From: UMGS755 sp045132895
Lineage (GTDB): Bacteria; Bacillota; Clostridia; UBA1381; UBA9506
NCBI GenBank assembly: GCA_045132895.1
Contig: JBGUTC010000063.1
Location: 1 to 43,521 of the forward strand
Direction of reading: 5' to 3'
Length of the DNA stretch: 43,521 nucleotides
A program made the translations under genes and the position numbers. Below, one piece after another: positions 15,497 through 24,455 of the stretch. Numbering within the stretch: position 1 is the stretch's first letter; each line of letters starts with the position of its first letter. The notes beneath the pieces are model-generated. The model was not told where the DNA came from, ran no database searches, and saw only the letters and a list, made by a program, of their open reading frames with translations.

Positions 15497-17437
15497 TTAT
15501 AACATTCTTCGTTTATTATATGCATTCCAGACGGTTTCAAACCAGTTGTCTGCCTTAGGCATAGGTCGCACATCCTCAAAGTAACAGCCGGATTCCGACC
15601 CATAGTACAAGACCTTCTTCGTATAGGCCTCGTTCTCACAAACGGGGATGTTCTGAATTTTTTCAGCCGAAGACAAATCCGGTAACGTAGCGCAAACCAA
15701 AGAGCCACCCCGGGTGCCGATGGCTTCTCCGGCACAGCAGATGGATGCAATTACCGCCGCCTGCGTCGCCAACAAATCCCGGAGGCGGAACCAGCCGGGG
15801 AGGTCTGCCGGACTCATCATCGCAAGGTAAGAATCTAAGCTTCCCTGCTCTTTCTCCAGTCTTTCCTGTAACACTTTCAAAGACTGAACATTGCGCAGAT
15901 GAGCACCGCAGGCACTCATAGCCCGAGACAGTTCCTTCCGCTTTTCGGAAATGACCGGCGTCAACTGCTTACTCGCTTCTCTTCCACAGAGTCCGGACAA
16001 GAATGCACCAATCAGGGATGTCGCTTTGTCCAGAACCGGAGCATTATTTCTATTATCCTCCCGTTTCCGATAGCGAATGCTCTCGGCCGCGCGGAGAGAC
16101 CCTACCTGCGTGGAATTCAGTGCCGAACCGCCGGGGCGATATGCCCCAAAGGTACCTGCTGCTTCTCCGGCAACATAGAGCCCGGAGATAGAACTCTCCC
16201 AGTTCTTATCCACCGCAATACCACCGTTATTATGCTGTGCTGCAACGGTAATCCGCAGGGGCTCTTCATATAAGTCGATGCCATGGCTGCGGTAAAGTTC
16301 AATCGCTTTCGGGTTCATTTTTGCCAGACGGGCAATGGGCGTCTGAATGAGAGCATCAGAGTTTTTCAGATAGTTATAAGCTTCTTCAGAAAGGATACTG
16401 AAGCCGTTCGCCAGCATGGAGGGCTCTGTCCTGTAGTCTAGGTAAACCTTTCTGCCGAGATTCACCTCTTCATTATAGACAATCAGGTCAATCACCGATG
16501 AGCCGGATAGTTTCGCCGAGTCAAAGGGCCATTGGTAACCTTTCATGAAAACATAACTTGCCGCATCTGCCGGATTTTCAAAATAATCCGGTAAAAATTC
16601 CCGTTCTACCCCATCGTTGTCAATAGAAATATACTTCGGAATAACCTGCTGATAGGTGCCGGACAGGTTCCAACGAAAATCCACTGACGCCAGACCGTAC
16701 TGCCATTCCTGCAAGTTAGCACAAACAGCTCCGGCACGAATCGCAAGACCTGTCATGCCATTCTGTGACCGGGGATAAACACTGTTTTCATAAACGCCTG
16801 CCGGGCCGCCGGTTGCCAGAATTACATGGTCTGCAAGAAAAACCGTAAAGCCCATATTATCCTGATAAAGCTCCTGCTTATTCAAGCCGATAGCGCCCCG
16901 GATTCCGTTTTCGTCTGTCAGAAGTTCCACAATCATGGTATGGTCAAAAATGGGAATCTGCTTTCCCTTGACTTGGCGTTCCAGCGCCTCTGTCATAAAC
17001 TTCGATGTCAGCGGTCCTGCTGAAGTGGCACGTTTTCCCGTATCGTGGTCTGTCCGGTAACTGACAAACTCGCCAAACTCGTTGGTAGGAAACGGAACGC
17101 CCAGGTTCACCAGTTTCATAAAGCTGCGCAGGGAGTTGACCGCCTCGCAAAGAGCTGTGTCCCCGTGAACGCTTTTTCCGTCAAAAAGAGCCTGCGCCAT
17201 TTTATCGGCGCTATCCGCCTCACCGGACTCCACAGACATTTTATAATAAGTTTGCTTATCGCTGCCGGTGTTTCTGGAGGTTCCCAGATTCACGCCCTCG
17301 GTAACGATAGCAATATTTGTTACACCTAAATCAAACAACGTATCCGCCGCATTAAATCCGGCACAACCGCTACCGATAATCAAAGTATCCAGAAAATGAA
17401 CCGGAATATTTCGCCCTGAAACCTGAATCGGATTCAT
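15497..17437 (-). CDS. FAD-dependent oxidoreductase, fumarate reductase/SdhA-like flavoprotein
   Basis: A 646-residue soluble flavoprotein. The N-terminal Rossmann motif is LIIGSGCAGFNAAD (G22-x-G24-x-x-G27), and the C-terminal FAD-binding segment is GGIAVDKNWESSISGLYVAGEAAG, as in the SdhA/FrdA/aspartate oxidase superfamily. The capping region carries TDHDTGKRATSAGP and ATGGPAGVYENSVYPRSQNG. No signal peptide, heme or covalent flavin site is evident. It is the last gene of a three-gene operon with an SDR and an OYE-like flavoenzyme, 12 bases after the SDR. I infer a role in reducing or desaturating an organic substrate taken up from outside; the substrate is unknown. GGAGG precedes the ATG. 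Confidence 0.82.
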   Translation of the reverse strand: MNPIQVSGRNIPVHFLDTLIIGSGCAGFNAADTLFDLGVTNIAIVTEGVNLGTSRNTGSDKQTYYKMSVESGEADSADKMAQALFDGKSVHGDTALCEAVNSLRSFMKLVNLGVPFPTNEFGEFVSYRTDHDTGKRATSAGPLTSKFMTEALERQVKGKQIPIFDHTMIVELLTDENGIRGAIGLNKQELYQDNMGFTVFLADHVILATGGPAGVYENSVYPRSQNGMTGLAIRAGAVCANLQEWQYGLASVDFRWNLSGTYQQVIPKYISIDNDGVEREFLPDYFENPADAASYVFMKGYQWPFDSAKLSGSSVIDLIVYNEEVNLGRKVYLDYRTEPSMLANGFSILSEEAYNYLKNSDALIQTPIARLAKMNPKAIELYRSHGIDLYEEPLRITVAAQHNNGGIAVDKNWESSISGLYVAGEAAGTFGAYRPGGSALNSTQVGSLRAAESIRYRKREDNRNNAPVLDKATSLIGAFLSGLCGREASKQLTPVISEKRKELSRAMSACGAHLRNVQSLKVLQERLEKEQGSLDSYLAMMSPADLPGWFRLRDLLATQAAVIASICCAGEAIGTRGGSLVCATLPDLSSAEKIQNIPVCENEAYTKKVLYYGSESGCYFEDVRPMPKADNWFETVWNAYNKRRML

Positions 17438-17449
17438 ATATTTTTCCTC

Positions 17450-18193
17450 CTAGAGTCGTTTTAAGTGGAACCCGCCGTCAACATCAATGGACTGACCGGT
17501 TGTATAAGGGAACTGACCGGAGCAAAGGGCATATACTGCCTTAGCAATATCCTCAGGCTGACCCCAGCGGGCAATCGGAAGCAGACCGCCGGCAATCAGG
17601 GTGTCATACTTTTCTTTCACCGTATCCGTCATAGGTGTTTCAATAATACCGGGACGGATTTCATTTACGGTAATGTTATACTGTGCCAGTCTGTCTGCAA
17701 ACAATTTGGTAATCATAGAGACCCCGGCTTTGGAGATACAATATTCGCCGCGGCTTGTAGAACTGGTATAGGCAGACAGAGAGGAAATGTTGACGATAGA
17801 ACCGTTTGCCTCACCGGGTTTTGCATGTTCTGCCATGTGTCTTGCCACTAATTGGGTTAAAAACAGCATGCCTTTTGTGTTGATATTCATTACCCGGTCA
17901 TAGCTTTCTTCTGTCATTTCCAGAAGGTCAGCCCGAACCGCCGGTGCTACACCGGCAACATTAACCAAAACCCCAATTTCGCCGCCAAAGGAAATAGCTT
18001 CTTCCACCAGTCTCTTTCTGTCTTCCGTATCAGAAACATCACCCTGAACATACTGAAGAAACTGAGGGTTTTCATCGCTGCCTTTTTTAGAATGGACCAT
18101 GGCCGTCACGTGATAGCCATGACTTAATAATTCCGATACGATAGCAGCGCCGATACCACCTGCCGCACCGGTTACAATTGCATTTTTGTTCAT
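17450..18193 (-). CDS. Short-chain dehydrogenase/reductase (SDR, FabG-like)
   Basis: A 247-residue classical SDR that moves hydride between NAD(P) and a hydroxyl or ketone. The cofactor motif TGAAGGIG is at residues 8-15, NVAG at about 78-81, the catalytic Ser in NISSLS (about 136-140), and Tyr151 and Lys155 in YCISK. The C-terminal GQSIDVDGGFHLKRL is FabG-like. It lies between the OYE-like and FAD flavoprotein genes, and its start overlaps the upstream stop by 4 bases, so the three are co-expressed. Fatty acid synthesis is unlikely given the neighbours. A hydroxy-substrate catabolic role, by analogy with BaiA-type enzymes, is inference. Confidence 0.88.
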   Translation of the reverse strand: MNKNAIVTGAAGGIGAAIVSELLSHGYHVTAMVHSKKGSDENPQFLQYVQGDVSDTEDRKRLVEEAISFGGEIGVLVNVAGVAPAVRADLLEMTEESYDRVMNINTKGMLFLTQLVARHMAEHAKPGEANGSIVNISSLSAYTSSTSRGEYCISKAGVSMITKLFADRLAQYNITVNEIRPGIIETPMTDTVKEKYDTLIAGGLLPIARWGQPEDIAKAVYALCSGQFPYTTGQSIDVDGGFHLKRL

Positions 18194-19515
18194 TTCAGCG
18201 CCTCCTTGGCTTTTTTATACAGTTCTGTATAGTAAGGGTCACGGATTACACAACCTGCCACCTGGCCCATCCGCATCATTTCAGAACATTTTCCGCAGGC
18301 AATACAGCACTGTTTTTTATCCAGCTTTCCCTCATCCTGCAAATCACGGACAAAGTCAGGATATGCAAAGGATTCCCTGCCAAAACCTGCCATCCGGCAA
18401 ACGCCCTCTTTGACAGCACCTGCTGCCAGATAGGGAGACAGTTCCTTCAAGTAAGAAAAAGCAGAACCAATGATAACCATATCCGGTACGCTCTTCTGAA
18501 TTTCAGCTACACAGTTCATCATGCGCTCAACACCGGTCAGAGGCGATTCGTCAGGAACATAGGGACCCTGATTAAAGGGACGATTGACATGGGGATTAAC
18601 GTAAGGGTTACCAATGGTGACATTCAGCAGATTCACACCATAGTCTTCATAGAGCATCTTTACAAGTTTAACACCTTCGGAAAGGTCAGGCGTAACACCG
18701 CCACCTTCAGAAACGCCAAAGCCGTAAGGATAAGGGAACCCGTCATAAACATTCATGCGGCTGGTGACAATAAAGTCATTTGAAGTCGCATTTTTTGCCT
18801 GGGCAATGCCGTTTCTCAGAAGCCGGGTTCTGTTTTCAAAACTGCCACCATATTCGCCGGAACGGGTATATGCCGAGAGTAATTCGCTGTTTAAATAACG
18901 ATGGCAGCACTTAATATCAACGCCGTCAAAACCGGCTTCCTCCGCCAGTTTTGAGGAAATCCCGTAGCATTCTTCCAGACGTTTTAAATCATCGTCTGTG
19001 ATAATCCGGGAACTGTCAATGGGGTTTTCCTTTTCAAATAAAGGATTGTTATAGGCGATAATAGGTTCCGGGACGCCGTTCGGCTTGGAATAACGACCGG
19101 AATGGGTTGCCTGCATAATGGTCTTAATCTCAAAACCATGTTCTTTCATAGAAATCTCTTTCATTTCGGCAACCAGACGCTTGTAATCATCCAGATTATC
19201 CTTTGTCAGGTACAATTGACGGGGGTTTGCACGACCTTCAGGCACAACGGCAACTGCTTCAAACCAGGCAAGACCGGCGCCGCTTCTGGCAAAACGCTGA
19301 TACCGCGCCTGAGTCAGTTCGTCAGGACTACCGTCCTTTGTTCCGTCACAACCCTCCATTGGCTGCAAGACAAAACGGTTTGCAAACTCCGTATTTCCGC
19401 AGGAAACCTTATCCCACAAAACAGAGGTATCCTCAGAAAGAGGAAGATTTGCGCCTGCTTCTGCCATCTGTTTCTGTAAGGCATTTAACTCTTCCATGTA
19501 TATTTTTTGTTCCAT
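18190..19515 (-). CDS. NADH:flavin oxidoreductase, OYE-like with Fe-S site
   Basis: A 441-residue TIM-barrel FMN enzyme of the Old Yellow Enzyme/2,4-dienoyl-CoA reductase group, which reduces activated C=C bonds. The N-terminal part contains NRFVLQPMEG, and the barrel carries DGVDIKCCHRYLNSELLSAYTRSGEYGGSFENRTRLL. Near the C-terminus C-x2-C-x2-C-x11-C (CIACGKC...GC) matches the [4Fe-4S] site of the longer members. The usual second half (an FAD/NAD domain, as in BaiCD or dienoyl-CoA reductase) is absent: the protein ends 18 residues after the last Cys. The separate FAD flavoprotein in the operon might supply electrons (inference). AAAGGAG precedes the ATG. It is the first gene of the operon. 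Confidence 0.88.
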   Translation of the reverse strand: MEQKIYMEELNALQKQMAEAGANLPLSEDTSVLWDKVSCGNTEFANRFVLQPMEGCDGTKDGSPDELTQARYQRFARSGAGLAWFEAVAVVPEGRANPRQLYLTKDNLDDYKRLVAEMKEISMKEHGFEIKTIMQATHSGRYSKPNGVPEPIIAYNNPLFEKENPIDSSRIITDDDLKRLEECYGISSKLAEEAGFDGVDIKCCHRYLNSELLSAYTRSGEYGGSFENRTRLLRNGIAQAKNATSNDFIVTSRMNVYDGFPYPYGFGVSEGGGVTPDLSEGVKLVKMLYEDYGVNLLNVTIGNPYVNPHVNRPFNQGPYVPDESPLTGVERMMNCVAEIQKSVPDMVIIGSAFSYLKELSPYLAAGAVKEGVCRMAGFGRESFAYPDFVRDLQDEGKLDKKQCCIACGKCSEMMRMGQVAGCVIRDPYYTELYKKAKEALK

Positions 19516-19649
19516 GTTATAAACACTCCTTTAACCGGATATTGACTTTTTTCCAATTTTATAGTACCATAAAAGCATATCATATGGGATAGGATTTTTT
19601 GCTTATCTATATGTAAAATTTGCTTTTTAATGAAAGGTGGTAAGAAAAC
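19516..19649. promoter_or_regulatory. Divergent promoter region between the flavoenzyme operon and araC-type regulator
   Basis: A 134-base AT-rich divergent gap. For the regulator, TTGACT (19542-19547) is 17 bases from a weak TACCAT (19565-19570). An imperfect palindrome CATATCATATG (19577-19587) could be an operator. Promoter assignment for the minus strand is unclear. Confidence 0.4.
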
Positions 19650-20453
19650 ATGCTCCAACAAGATGAGTTCATCATCTCCTCCTGTCAGTATTCTGACAGT
19701 TTTGCCCGGGATGATTTTCACCACCACAATGAATATGAACTGATTTTTATTACCAGCGGCGAGGTTCATTTCGAAATCAGCGGAAAACTCTATGAAGGAA
19801 AGAAGAATCACCTGATTTTAATCTCCAACCTGGAGCAACATGCCATCCGCTATGCATCCGGCGATTACCGGCGATACTGTATGACCTTGGTTCCCCGGGT
19901 ATTGGATTCCTATCTGCGGAATCCGGATTTACTTTCCCTTTTGAAAAACCATACCGTAGAATTCACCCATTGCATCGACATATCGCCGGAGCAAGACAGG
20001 ATTCTTTCTCTCTTTAAGTCCTGCAGCAGTTGTAAGGCCGATGAACCCTATGCCGCAGAATTAGCAGCAAGTTACATTACGGAACTCCTCGTCACCGTCA
20101 GCCGCTTATGTCCTGACCTGATTGTCGGAATGGATCTTGCCTGCAGAGCTGTTATCCTAAAAATTCAAAAATATTTAGACCGCCATTTCAGCGAACACAT
20201 TAAAATTGCTGAACTTGGCAAGGAATTCGGTATCAGCCCCTGCTATCTGTCCCATACATTCAAAGAATTGACCGGTTTTTCCCCAAAACAGTATCTGACC
20301 TCAATCCGGCTGCAAACCGCTGCTACCATGCTCTATCATTCCCATGAAACCGTTAGCAAAATTGCTCTTTCCTGCGGTTTTTCCGATGTCAATAATTTTA
20401 TCCGGAGTTTTAAAAAGACCTACGGAGTTTTACCCGGTGAGTACCGAAAATAG
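19650..20453 (+). CDS. AraC-family transcriptional regulator
   Basis: A 267-residue one-component regulator. The N-terminal cupin-like ligand domain (about residues 15-100) carries FHHHNEYELIFITSGEVHFEISG. The C-terminal AraC DNA-binding domain (about 168-267) has two helix-turn-helix motifs: IKIAELGKEFGISPCYLSHTFKELTGFSPKQYL, and VSKIALSCGFSDVNNFIRSFKKTYGVLPGEYRK. It is divergent from the OYE/SDR/FAD operon, so it probably controls that operon in response to its substrate. The three adjacent histidines in the cupin domain could bind metal or be structural. AAAGGTGG lies before the ATG. Confidence 0.9.
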   Translation: MLQQDEFIISSCQYSDSFARDDFHHHNEYELIFITSGEVHFEISGKLYEGKKNHLILISNLEQHAIRYASGDYRRYCMTLVPRVLDSYLRNPDLLSLLKNHTVEFTHCIDISPEQDRILSLFKSCSSCKADEPYAAELAASYITELLVTVSRLCPDLIVGMDLACRAVILKIQKYLDRHFSEHIKIAELGKEFGISPCYLSHTFKELTGFSPKQYLTSIRLQTAATMLYHSHETVSKIALSCGFSDVNNFIRSFKKTYGVLPGEYRK

Positions 20454-20483
20454 AAAAAGGATGCGCTTAGCGCATCCTTTTTT
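20454..20483. terminator. Bidirectional terminator between araC-type gene and atpC
   Basis: The stem AAAAAGGATGCGC (20454-20466) with GCGCATCCTTTTT (20470-20482) has a 3-base loop. It starts right after the regulator stop codon and touches the atpC stop codon at 20482-20484, so no more atpC coding sequence follows. Confidence 0.93.
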
Positions 20484-20742
20484 ATTTCCAATCAAATGTA
20501 CCGGATAATAAAGTTGTACTCTCTTTTGCCACAGTCAGCAGACCGCCATCCATATAACCGGTTTTTTCTGTTCCATCTTCCAGTGTCACAACGCAATCAC
20601 AAGGCTTTACGGCTGTGATAAATGGCGTATGTCCCGCTAAAATCGCCAGGTCACCTTCGATTCCCCGCAGGCTGATACTGACCACATCCCCGCGAAACAC
20701 CTCACCCGTCGGAGAGGAAACAATCAGAGGAAAGGTTCTCAT
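20482..20742 (-). CDS. atpC: ATP synthase epsilon subunit, short form without C-terminal domain
   Basis: Central-stalk subunit that couples the gamma subunit to the c-ring. Only 86 residues are present. They match the N-terminal beta-sandwich of the family (PLIVSSPTGEVFRGDVVSISLRGIEGDLAILAGHTPFITAV...YMDGGLLTVAKESTTLLS). The usual C-terminal helical hairpin of about 45-50 residues, which can inhibit ATP hydrolysis, is missing. The stop codon lies in the terminator, so this is not a frameshift with remaining coding sequence. The start overlaps atpD by 4 bases. Last gene of the atp operon. Confidence 0.93.
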   Translation of the reverse strand: MRTFPLIVSSPTGEVFRGDVVSISLRGIEGDLAILAGHTPFITAVKPCDCVVTLEDGTEKTGYMDGGLLTVAKESTTLLSGTFDWK

Positions 20743-22139
20743 TGGGACACCTTCTTCCCTTTCTCTACAGCCTCATCGATCGTTCCAACGAATAAAAAGG
20801 CAGATTCCGGAACATCATCATGCTTACCTTCAATAATTTCCTTAAAGCCACGAATGGTCTCACTAAGAGGCACAAAAGCACCGGGAATACCCGTAAACTT
20901 CTCAGAAACGTCAAAGGGCTGAGACAGAAAACGCTGAATCTTTCTGGCGCGCTGTACTAAGAGTTTATCCTCATCAGACAGTTCATCCATACCCATAATC
21001 GCAATAATATCCATCAGTTCCTGATAACGCTGCAAAATTCTCTGAACTTCACGGGCAACATAATAATGCTCTTCACCCAGAATATCCGGCGACAAAATAC
21101 GGCTGGTGGATTCCAGGGGGTCAACGGCAGGATAAATACCCTGAGAAGCAATACCACGGGACAATACCGTCGTTGCATCCAGATGGGCAAAGGTCGTTGC
21201 CGGAGCAGGGTCCGTCAAGTCATCGGCAGGGACATAGACCGCCTGAATGGAGGTAATAGACCCTTTTTTCGTAGATGTAATTCTTTCCTGCAGGTCACCC
21301 ATTTCCGTTGCCAGCGTCGGCTGATAGCCAACGGCTGAGGGCATTCTGCCTAAAAGGGCAGAAACCTCACTACCTGCCTGGGTGAAACGGAAGATGTTAT
21401 CAATAAAGAGCAGAACGTCCTGACCTTCTTCGTCACGGAAATATTCTGCCATGGTAAGACCCGACAGCGCCACACGCATTCTGGCTCCCGGCGGCTCATT
21501 CATCTGACCGTACACCAATGTTGTATTGGACAAAACGCCGGATTCTTTCATTTCGTTATATAAGTCATTTCCCTCACGGGTACGCTCACCAACACCGGTA
21601 AAGACGGAAAGACCACCCTGCTGCTTAGCGATATTGTTAATCAGCTCCATAATCAGAACGGTTTTGCCAACACCGGCGCCACCAAACAAGCCGATTTTAC
21701 CACCCTTGGAATAGGGGCAGATTAAGTCAATAACCTTAATGCCCGTTTCCAGAATCTCCGTAGATGTGGAAAGTTCGGAATAAGCCGGGGCAGAACGGTG
21801 AATATCCCATTTTTCTGTTTCAGCGGTAAAGGGCTGATTGTCAACAGTTTCACCTAACACATTGAAGATTCTGCCTAATGTATCACGTCCAACAGGGACG
21901 CTGATAGGCTTCCCGGTATCCGTAACCGGCGTGCCGCGTTTTAAGCCGTCAGTAGAAGACATTGCGATACAGCGGACGACGTTGTCACCAATGTGCTGCG
22001 CCACCTCAACAGTTAAGGTTTTATCTCGATTTTCCATAGTCAAAGCGTTATAAATCGAAGGCAGACTGCCCTCTTCAAAGGACACGTCAACAACAGGACC
22101 CATGACCTGTGAAACGCGACCTTTTGCACTATTTGACAT
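20739..22139 (-). CDS. atpD: ATP synthase beta subunit
   Basis: Catalytic subunit of F1. The Walker A loop GGAGVGKT is at residues 153-160 and the Walker B region at DVLLFIDNIFRF. The conserved MNEPPGARMRV and the ALLGRMPSAVGYQPTLATEMG, VPADDLTDPAPATTFAHLDATTVLSR and DELSDEDKLLVQRARKIQRFLSQPF (DELSEED-like) segments are present. The length of 466 residues is normal. AAAGGAGG precedes the ATG. It is followed by atpC with a 4-base overlap. Confidence 0.98.
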   Translation of the reverse strand: MSNSAKGRVSQVMGPVVDVSFEEGSLPSIYNALTMENRDKTLTVEVAQHIGDNVVRCIAMSSTDGLKRGTPVTDTGKPISVPVGRDTLGRIFNVLGETVDNQPFTAETEKWDIHRSAPAYSELSTSTEILETGIKVIDLICPYSKGGKIGLFGGAGVGKTVLIMELINNIAKQQGGLSVFTGVGERTREGNDLYNEMKESGVLSNTTLVYGQMNEPPGARMRVALSGLTMAEYFRDEEGQDVLLFIDNIFRFTQAGSEVSALLGRMPSAVGYQPTLATEMGDLQERITSTKKGSITSIQAVYVPADDLTDPAPATTFAHLDATTVLSRGIASQGIYPAVDPLESTSRILSPDILGEEHYYVAREVQRILQRYQELMDIIAIMGMDELSDEDKLLVQRARKIQRFLSQPFDVSEKFTGIPGAFVPLSETIRGFKEIIEGKHDDVPESAFLFVGTIDEAVEKGKKVSQ

Positions 22140-22153
22140 GAATTACGCCTCCT

Positions 22154-22957
22154 TTATAAGCCGCTACCTGCGACAATTTCAGTAATTTCCTGAGTGATAG
22201 CCCCCTGTCTTGCCCGGTTATAGGCAAGGCTTAAATCATCAATCATCTGCTGGGCATTCTTGCCGGCAGAATCCATAGCAACGCGCCGCGCCGCCACTTC
22301 ACAGGCGAAACTCTCTTTCACACAGGAGAATAAAATTCCTGCAACATATTCGGGAATCATTGCATTTAAAACGGACATTTCATCCGGTTCAAAAATCATA
22401 CTGCCCGTAGCCTTTTCCTCAGATTTTTCCAAAGGAAGAACCCAGACAACATAGGCCTCCTGAGACATCATGGAAACATACTTTGTGCAGACAATGCCCA
22501 GGCGGTCAAATTTTCCTTCGAGAAAATCCCGGCAAAGGTCTTCTGCCAGTTCTTTTGCCTGACGATATGAAAACGCCTCCGCATAAGAAAGATCACCTTC
22601 ATATCTGTCGCAGGCACGCTTACCGATGGGATAAACCTCTGCATCAGGAAACTCCCGCATCAAACGGAAAATATTGGCGTTATATCCGCCGGCAAGACCG
22701 CGGTCTCCGGCAACGGTAATGAGCCTTGTTCTGCCACTATCCCTGTTCATCATATACGGACTTTTCCGACATTCGCCGGACGAGGTCAGCTGAGAAACTG
22801 CCATCCGGACGGCATCAGCATATTCTCTGCTCCGTCCCATTGTCTCTAAGGCGCGACGAATTTTAGAGGATGCCACAAGTCCCATGGCTTTTGTCAGATG
22901 CAGGGTGGAATTCACGCTTTTAATCCGCGTTCTCAGTTGTTTAATATCAGCACCCAT
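22154..22957 (-). CDS. atpG: ATP synthase gamma subunit
   Basis: Rotating shaft of F1. The N-terminal helix (MGADIKQLRTRIKSVNSTLHLTKAMGLVASSKIRRA) and the C-terminal helix (AARRVAMDSAGKNAQQMIDDLSLAYNRARQGAITQEITEIVAG) form the coiled coil. The central SDRGLAGGYN-type motif reads GDRGLAGGYN. At 267 residues it is slightly shorter than the usual 285 or so, with the loss in the middle domain. It starts 4 bases after the atpA stop, with GAGGTGAG upstream. Confidence 0.96.
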   Translation of the reverse strand: MGADIKQLRTRIKSVNSTLHLTKAMGLVASSKIRRALETMGRSREYADAVRMAVSQLTSSGECRKSPYMMNRDSGRTRLITVAGDRGLAGGYNANIFRLMREFPDAEVYPIGKRACDRYEGDLSYAEAFSYRQAKELAEDLCRDFLEGKFDRLGIVCTKYVSMMSQEAYVVWVLPLEKSEEKATGSMIFEPDEMSVLNAMIPEYVAGILFSCVKESFACEVAARRVAMDSAGKNAQQMIDDLSLAYNRARQGAITQEITEIVAGSGL

Positions 22958-22961
22958 CTTC

Positions 22962-24455
22962 TCACCTCGTCAGTTCAGACAGCGCCTGCTTTAAGTCTTT
23001 TATATCTTCCTCTTCCCAGAAACCGGACTCAATGCGGGTCAAAAATCCGCTATATTTAGCCTCTAACAGATCATAGAGTTTTTGTTCAAACTCTTTCACT
23101 TTATTCACAGGAACATCGTTTAAATAACCGTTAATAACGCCATAAACAATAGCAACCTGACAGCCAACACGAACCGGGCTGTTGCGGTCCTGCTTTAAGA
23201 CTTCCACGATGCGTTCACCCAAAGCAAGACGGGCTTTTGTATCAGCGTCTAAGTCACTACCGAACTGAGCAAAAGACTGAAGCTCACGGTACTGAGAATA
23301 TAACAGTTTCAGTTCACCGGAAACCTTTTTCATGGCCTTAAGCTGAGCAGAACCACCAACACGGCTGACAGAGATACCCGGGTTAATGGCCGGCATAATA
23401 CCCGCGTGGAACAAGTCTGTCTCTAAGAAAATCTGACCATCCGTAATGGAGATAACATTGGTGGGGATATACGCCGAAACGTCCCCGGCCTGCGTTTCAA
23501 TAATAGGTAAAGCCGTGATGGAACCGCCACCATACTCCGGCGCCACACATGCCGCGCGCTCCAGGAGGCGGGAATGGAGATAGAAAACATCACCGGGATA
23601 AGCCTCACGTCCGGGAGGACGGCGAATCAGCAGGGACAGGGCACGGTATGCCACCGCGTGTTTAGACAAATCATCATAGATAATCAAAACATCCTTACCC
23701 TGTTCTCTGAAATATTCTGCCATAGCGCAACCGGAATAAGGGGCAACATACTGAAGCGGTGCCGACTCGGATGCAGAAGCAGAAACAATAATGGTATATT
23801 CCATTGCCCCGGCTTTGATCAACTCGTTTGCCAATTGTACAACGGAGCTGTTCTTCTGACCAATGGCAACATAAATACAGATAACATCGCTGTTTTTCTG
23901 GTTGATAATCGTGTCTAACACGATTTCCGTCTTACCTGTCTGACGGTCACCGATAATCAGTTCACGCTGACCTCTGCCGATGGGAATCATGCTGTCGATG
24001 GCCTTGATGCCCGTTTGCAGGGGAACGGAAACGCTTTTTCTTTCGATAATGCCCGGCGCTTCTGATTCAACCGGTCTTGTCTCTGTGGACTCAATAGGAC
24101 CCTTGCCGTCAATAGGATTACCTAAGGTACCTACAACGCGGCCTAAAAAGCCTTCACCAACGGGAACAGACAAAACCTTACCGGTTCTTTTGACTAAAGT
24201 ACCCTCCCGAATGGTATTGTTATCAGACAAAACAGCAACAGAAACCGTTTCACTCTCTAAGTTCTGCGCCATACCGTAGCTGCCGTCTTCAAACTCTAAC
24301 AGTTCACTGGCCATACATTCCGTTAAGCCGTGAACACGGGCAATGCCGTCACCGACCAAGATAACCGTTCCGGTTTCTTTCATTTCGATTCGGGACTGAT
24401 AATTCTTAATTTGTTCTTTAATGACACTACTGATTTCTTCCGGTCTTGTGTTCAT
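22962..24455 (-). CDS. atpA: ATP synthase alpha subunit
   Basis: Non-catalytic nucleotide-binding subunit of F1. The Walker A loop GDRQTGKT is at residues 169-176. Further family segments are ISVSRVGGSAQLKAMKKVSGELKLLYSQYRELQSFAQFGSDLD and LLIRRPPGREAYPGDVFYLHSRLLERAA. The length of 497 residues is typical. Its ATG overlaps the atpH stop (ATGA), so translation is coupled. Confidence 0.98.
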   Translation of the reverse strand: MNTRPEEISSVIKEQIKNYQSRIEMKETGTVILVGDGIARVHGLTECMASELLEFEDGSYGMAQNLESETVSVAVLSDNNTIREGTLVKRTGKVLSVPVGEGFLGRVVGTLGNPIDGKGPIESTETRPVESEAPGIIERKSVSVPLQTGIKAIDSMIPIGRGQRELIIGDRQTGKTEIVLDTIINQKNSDVICIYVAIGQKNSSVVQLANELIKAGAMEYTIIVSASASESAPLQYVAPYSGCAMAEYFREQGKDVLIIYDDLSKHAVAYRALSLLIRRPPGREAYPGDVFYLHSRLLERAACVAPEYGGGSITALPIIETQAGDVSAYIPTNVISITDGQIFLETDLFHAGIMPAINPGISVSRVGGSAQLKAMKKVSGELKLLYSQYRELQSFAQFGSDLDADTKARLALGERIVEVLKQDRNSPVRVGCQVAIVYGVINGYLNDVPVNKVKEFEQKLYDLLEAKYSGFLTRIESGFWEEEDIKDLKQALSELTR

